A DNA stretch of 64,000 nucleotides. It comes from Bretschneidera sinensis. Its lineage: Eukaryota > Streptophyta > Magnoliopsida > Brassicales > Akaniaceae. The stretch covers positions 128,776,536 through 128,840,535 of the forward strand of contig CM043699.1 in the NCBI GenBank assembly GCA_023935145.1. Reading direction: 5' to 3'. The notes beneath the pieces were generated by a model that worked only from the letters and a program-made list of their open reading frames with translations, did not search any database and was not told the origin of the DNA. Position numbers and translations under genes: made by a program. Positions 60,101-64,000 of this stretch are shown here, piece by piece (positions within the stretch are counted from its first letter, which is position 1; every line of letters begins with the position of its first letter).

Positions 60101-63011
60101 TGACAACCCTTGATGTTGTTGCATATCCACGAGCGTCATTTGCTTTGGAGGGTCTTGATAGTCATTGCCCTCGTCAAACAAATGTGCTGTTAGAATTATG
60201 TTTGAAATTAAATATTAGAACAAAATTGGAGTGTTTAATGCATAAATGTAACACTTCCTCGTTAGATAACCTATATGCATACACAAATCATAAGCCATTT
60301 ATTCTTACAGTTCTTATGGTAACGGCAATATTGTTTAAGCAGGGATGGTGTAAGCGAAGGGCAATTTTATCAAGTTCTACTTTATGAGTTAGATGCAATT
60401 CGGAAGGTGAGATTAATATACTATCTTCATAACCACCATTTTAAATTATTTGAAGCAAAAGGGAAAACATTTAATGGTTCTTATCAATAATTTTTTTTAC
60501 AGGCTTGTGCATCTCTAGAACCAAACTATCAACCACTAGTGACTTTCATTGTTGTACAAAAACGGCACCACACTCGATTATTTCCTAACAACCACAGAGA
60601 CAGGAGTAGCACTGACAAGAGTGGAAACATTTTACCTGGTAAAATTTGAGTCTCTTGGAAAAATTGATTTATCTGACTAGTGCAGGGGGACAGATACAAG
60701 ACCCTGTTTCCTAAATTGTAATTTTTAAAAATCCAATTGCGTTAGCTCTTTTTCTTTTCAGGCACTGTGGTGGATTCAAAAATCTGTCATCCAACGGAAT
60801 TTGATTTTTACCTCTGCAGCCATGCTGGTATTCAGGTAGAACTTTGTTATCTTTCTTTTCAGCAAGAACTTTTAGTGGGGCTTTCATATATGAACAAAAT
60901 ACATTTTTCTTAAGTAACTTATATGTCCTTGGACTGTTTAGTAATCTGTAAAATATTACATAATTGTTGACACAACAGTGCGAGACCTTCAACTGTTTTG
61001 ATTGGTCAAATGTGGGATAGATGTGAGAACTCTAATCCATACAAGGTCAATATTTTTTAAAAAAGAAAAATAAAACTAGCTGCCATTCATTGAATATTTA
61101 TTCTTTTACTTGCACTTGAATTGTGCACCTGCTGACGTCGTGCTGATGTAGTAATCTGTAAAATATTACATAATTGTTGACACAACAGTGCGAGACCTTC
61201 AACTGTTTTGATTGGTCAAATGTGGGATGGATGTGAGAACTCTAATCCATACAAGGTCAATATTTTTTAAAAAAGAAAAATAAAACTAGCTGCCATTCAT
61301 TGAATATTTATTCTTTTACTTGCACTTGAATTGTGCACCTGCTGACGTGGTGCTGATGTAGTATCGAGTCTATTGACATGGCATGACATTTAGCAAATGA
61401 ACCACATTGTTTAATGTAAGGGTGCACATTCCGGGTGCAAATATCTGTGTTCTTTTTTTTTTTGGCTGTTGGATTGTTGCCTGTGATCTTGGAATTTGAG
61501 TCGCTTGACCACATCATGGACTAGGCTGTCATCCTGAAAGCGTAGATATAGATAGATTTAACAGCTTAGTAACTTGTTCAATGGAGGATTGCATTTGATA
61601 GGGGGAGACAAGTATCAAGGGACTCTTGATCTGTCCATCTCTGGATGTTTTGTGCTTCTCCATCCAAGTAGCTTGGCAGATCAGAGAGGGACTCTTGATC
61701 TGTCCATCTCTGGATGTTTTGTGCTTTTCTCCATCCAGGTAGCTTGGCAGATCGAGAGTCCATCTCGTCTAGGGACTCAATTGCATTGTCCTGTCCTGAA
61801 TGCTTATTTCAATAGTGTCATGTAGTTTTCTAGTGATGTCAAACTCTGATAGTTCAACAAAGCAATTTCAGGTCATTCAATGGTCGCCTGGTCGGCAATG
61901 AATTAGAATGAATTAGAGAGGGACTCTTGATCTGTCCATCTCTTGATGTTTTGTGCTTTTCTCCATCCAAGTAGCTTGGCAGATCAAGAGTCCATCTCGT
62001 CTAGGGACTCAATTGCATTGTCCTGTCCTGAATGCTTATTTCAACAGTGTCATGTAGTTTTCTAGTGATGTCAAACTCTGATAGTTCAACAAAGCAATTT
62101 CATGGTCATTCAATGGTCGCCTGGTCGGCAATGAATTAGAATGAGGCTTTTGTACTGGATTGACGTCAGACCAATGAGATGGATGAAAGATTCATATCAG
62201 ATATAAGTGCAAACTTAGTGTACAATCCAAGACTACTAATTGAGGTTCTCTCGAAAACCAGAATGGTTTGCTGGATTGAGATTTGAAAAAATCTGACGTC
62301 ATCTTTCTAACGCTCCATTTAGAGTTACATAGACAAGCTCTTAACGAGTGAAAATATAGTAACTTTCTACTATTGGTGCTTATTCATAAAAAACGTTGGA
62401 AGCCTTAATCTGTATCTTCTTTGTCATATGACAGGGGACAAGTCGACCAGCTCACTACCATGTTCTGTGGGATGAGAACAATTTTACCGCAGATGGGATA
62501 CAGTCTTTGACAAACAATCTCTGTTATACATATGCAAGGTGCACACGCTCTGTTTCTGTTGGTAAGTAATATTCTTCAAATTCTTTCTGTAACTATGAGA
62601 AGGTACTTGAGCTTCATCATATCTGCAAAAAAATATTCCGTGTTCCACAACGAAAAACAATTTGGAAGTGGAATGTACTAATTGATAGGGCATGGACATC
62701 ATGCACCGAAGTTTTAGGCCTGTAATTCCATTCTCTGGAGAACACAACAGATGAGAATTATGCATTTCAGTTTGTTCTTATTGTTTTACTGATTGAAGAA
62801 GTCCCTAATCATGTGCTGTTTCTGTGCAGTCCCTCCAGCTTATTATGCACATTTGGCTGCTTTTCGTGCGCGATTCTACATGGAACCAGAGATGCAGGAG
62901 AATGGCTCAACAGGGCATGCTGCTAAGGGTTCACGAGCAGTGGGAGAGTCTGGTGTGCGACCATTGCCAGCATTGAAGGCGAATGTGAAGAGAGTAATGT
63001 TTTACTGTTAA
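54154..63011 (+). CDS. AGO10: ARGONAUTE10 / PINHEAD / ZWILLE
   Basis: The Argonaute that sequesters miR165/166 and so protects HD-ZIP III transcripts in the shoot meristem (known for the Arabidopsis orthologue). The start [18 protein letters not shown] is diagnostic; the upstream frame has only GTG. Twenty-one coding exons join in frame: 54154-54645, 54976-55184, 55428-55577, 55684-55817, 55918-56027, 56113-56219, 56415-56553, 56733-56849, 57735-57842, 57992-58063, 58544-58666, 58800-58959, 59082-59203, 59378-59515, 59617-59759, 59871-59933, 60343-60406, 60503-60638, 60762-60835, 62435-62561, 62830-63011. They give 989 residues, one more than I recall for the Arabidopsis protein. N domain, PAZ ([13 protein letters not shown]), MID and PIWI are complete. 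The slicer triad is D711 (FGADVTHPE), D797 (FYRDGVSEG) and H937 (YYAHLAAF). The protein ends NVKRVMFYC. Introns 8 and 19 are enlarged by insertions. Confidence 0.97.
56863..57297 (+). mobile_element. 5'-truncated LINE 3' end in AGO10 intron 8
   Basis: The frame reads [34 protein letters not shown], then [19 protein letters not shown] and a stop at 57186-57188. This is the C-terminal zinc-knuckle (zf-RVT) tail of plant L1-type reverse transcriptases. It is followed by the usual GT-rich 3' end (GGTGCACCGTCTTGGTGCTC) and an A-rich tail (AATAAAAATTTT, AAAAAAAAGAA). It is in the same orientation as AGO10. The 5' boundary is approximate and no target duplication is certain. Confidence 0.8.
60941..61360 (+). 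repeat. 210 bp tandem duplication in AGO10 intron 19
   Basis: Copies 60941-61150 and 61151-61360 begin GTAATCTGTAAAATATTACA and differ at only two positions that I can find (A/G in GGGATRGATG and C/G in GACGTSGTG), so the event is recent. Confidence 0.95.
61620..62144 (+). repeat. Nested 69/232 bp repeat array in AGO10 intron 19
   Basis: A unit beginning GACTCTTGATCTGTCCATC occurs at 61621, 61690 and 61922. The first two are 69 bp apart. The second and third each continue into a longer shared segment (ATCTCGTCTAGGGACTCAAT to GGTCGGCAATGAATTAGAAT), a 232 bp duplication. One copy contains an exact 14 bp inverted repeat (61921-61934 and 61980-61993). Confidence 0.9.
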
Positions 63012-64000
63012 AGAGTGGAGAGAGTGAGAGTGAGAGTGGTTTGATGGTAGGAAAGCAGCAATCTTTAATTAGTTTTCTTCACTGTATATGTCTAATAGTC
63101 ATGTAAGGTTGTTAGGTAATCAATTTAGATAAAAGTCCAAAAAGCTGTTGTTGAAGGTTCTTCAAGAGCCCGTTAAAAACATGGGGTGAACTCGCGGGGG
63201 TGACAATTATGTTCCTTGGCGTGTCCCACCATGGATAGGATGTGAAGTCAGGCCATGTAAATTGTCTATCAATCAATCTAGTGTGTAGGAAATTTTGCCT
63301 GAGGTTGAAAATATGCAGGAATGTTTCTTATATCCATAGCATTGAAAGCGTTGTTCCTTCGAAATGCGAGAGGTAGTAGTAATATTGCTAGAATCACTCA
63401 ACTAACAAATAACTTAAGACAGTTGTCAAGCTGAACTCATTGCTGTTTTAAGTCTGACTAGTTATTAGTTGCGCCCAAAGCTGTGGTGTAATTTCCTCCT
63501 TATTGGGCTTCTGCTAATCTCTATTGCATACAACTAGGATACGAAAGTTACCTAAGATAAACTGGAGAGGTTGAGCCCAGCAGGACATGCCTGTTAAGGT
63601 ACTGGACATGGTTTCAAGCAATGTGGCTGCTGGAGGTTCTAGCTATTAAACTTATGAATAAAAGCCTGCAATGTAATTTATTAAGGTTACGGTTGACATT
63701 GGATGCTGAAACAGTTGAACACAAGCAGACATGCTTCAAGGAGACTTAATTTACATTATAGACATATGCGTCATTAATTCAAAATTCTTGAACAATAATT
63801 ATTCACATGGAATGATGTAAATGTACATTGATTTCTTTAAAAGGTCTTACTGCATTTGAGATTTCAAGGCTGGCAATTAAAACAAATGAGCTGGTAAAAA
63901 TTCCTTCTCCAGTAGTTAATAGCTAGAGAAATATGATTCCTTAAACCAAAGCTTGTTTTACTGCAGGTGTGATGACGTACATTCCACGTCGATATGCAAT
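63012..64000 (+). other. AGO10 3' UTR and downstream DNA
   Basis: The 3' UTR probably covers the first few hundred bases; I could not fix a poly(A) site. No further gene is recognisable to the window edge. Confidence 0.5.

Noticed and set aside
1..64000. CRISPR arrays, operons or prokaryotic features.
   Set aside because: Gene structure, introns and transposons are those of a plant nuclear genome; no spaced palindromic repeats were seen.

Overview
The window is nuclear DNA of a flowering plant, most likely a eudicot. It is AT-rich, with GT-AG introns, long transposon-filled intergenic stretches and typical plant gene families. Six protein genes look real. From left to right they are: an acidic, low-complexity protein of unknown function cut by the left edge (minus strand, 1-3232); an intronless P-class pentatricopeptide repeat (PPR) gene (plus, 6852-8396); an intronless calmodulin-regulated Ca2+-ATPase of the ACA12/13 type (plus, 16094-19162); a five-exon plastid ATP sulfurylase (minus, 22566-26348); an intronless DYW-class PPR editing factor (minus, 39501-41291); and a complete 21-exon ARGONAUTE10/PINHEAD gene (plus, 54154-63011). 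I read no shared pathway from their order. They are independent genes separated by 4-13 kb of repeat-rich DNA.

The gaps hold most of the unusual content. Three elements start with GGCTTA or GGCTAA, have long terminal inverted repeats (TIRs) and are flanked by 8-9 bp direct repeats. This is the signature of Mutator-like elements (MULEs): a 307 bp MITE (10075-10381), a 3.38 kb Pack-MULE-like element (28422-31801) with an exact 9 bp target duplication and an LTR nested in it, and a 1.54 kb Pack-MULE-like element (34814-36353) carrying a damaged WRC exon of a GROWTH-REGULATING FACTOR gene, including the relic of its miR396 site. A hAT-like element (12885-14315) carries a broken, reverse-oriented piece of a second PPR gene. 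There is a clean solo LTR (36814-38008, TSD ATTTA) with a GC-rich internal minisatellite, a probable Copia LTR (45725-46907), several fold-back MITEs, and a LINE 3' end inside AGO10 intron 8.

Duplication is the second theme. The left-edge gene shows a tandem duplication of an exon with its flanking introns, plus expansion of a 13-residue repeat. Two kilobases beyond the Ca2+-ATPase lies the frameshifted, stop-containing tail of a second pump gene. AGO10 intron 19 has grown by a nearly exact 210 bp tandem duplication and a nested 69/232 bp repeat array. Visible regulatory logic includes a miR395-like target site in the ATP sulfurylase first exon (sulfate-starvation control) and a probable leader intron, TATA box, G-box and GA tract upstream of AGO10.

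All exon models were read by eye from splice signals, phase and remembered family sequence. No alignment or transcript evidence was available.
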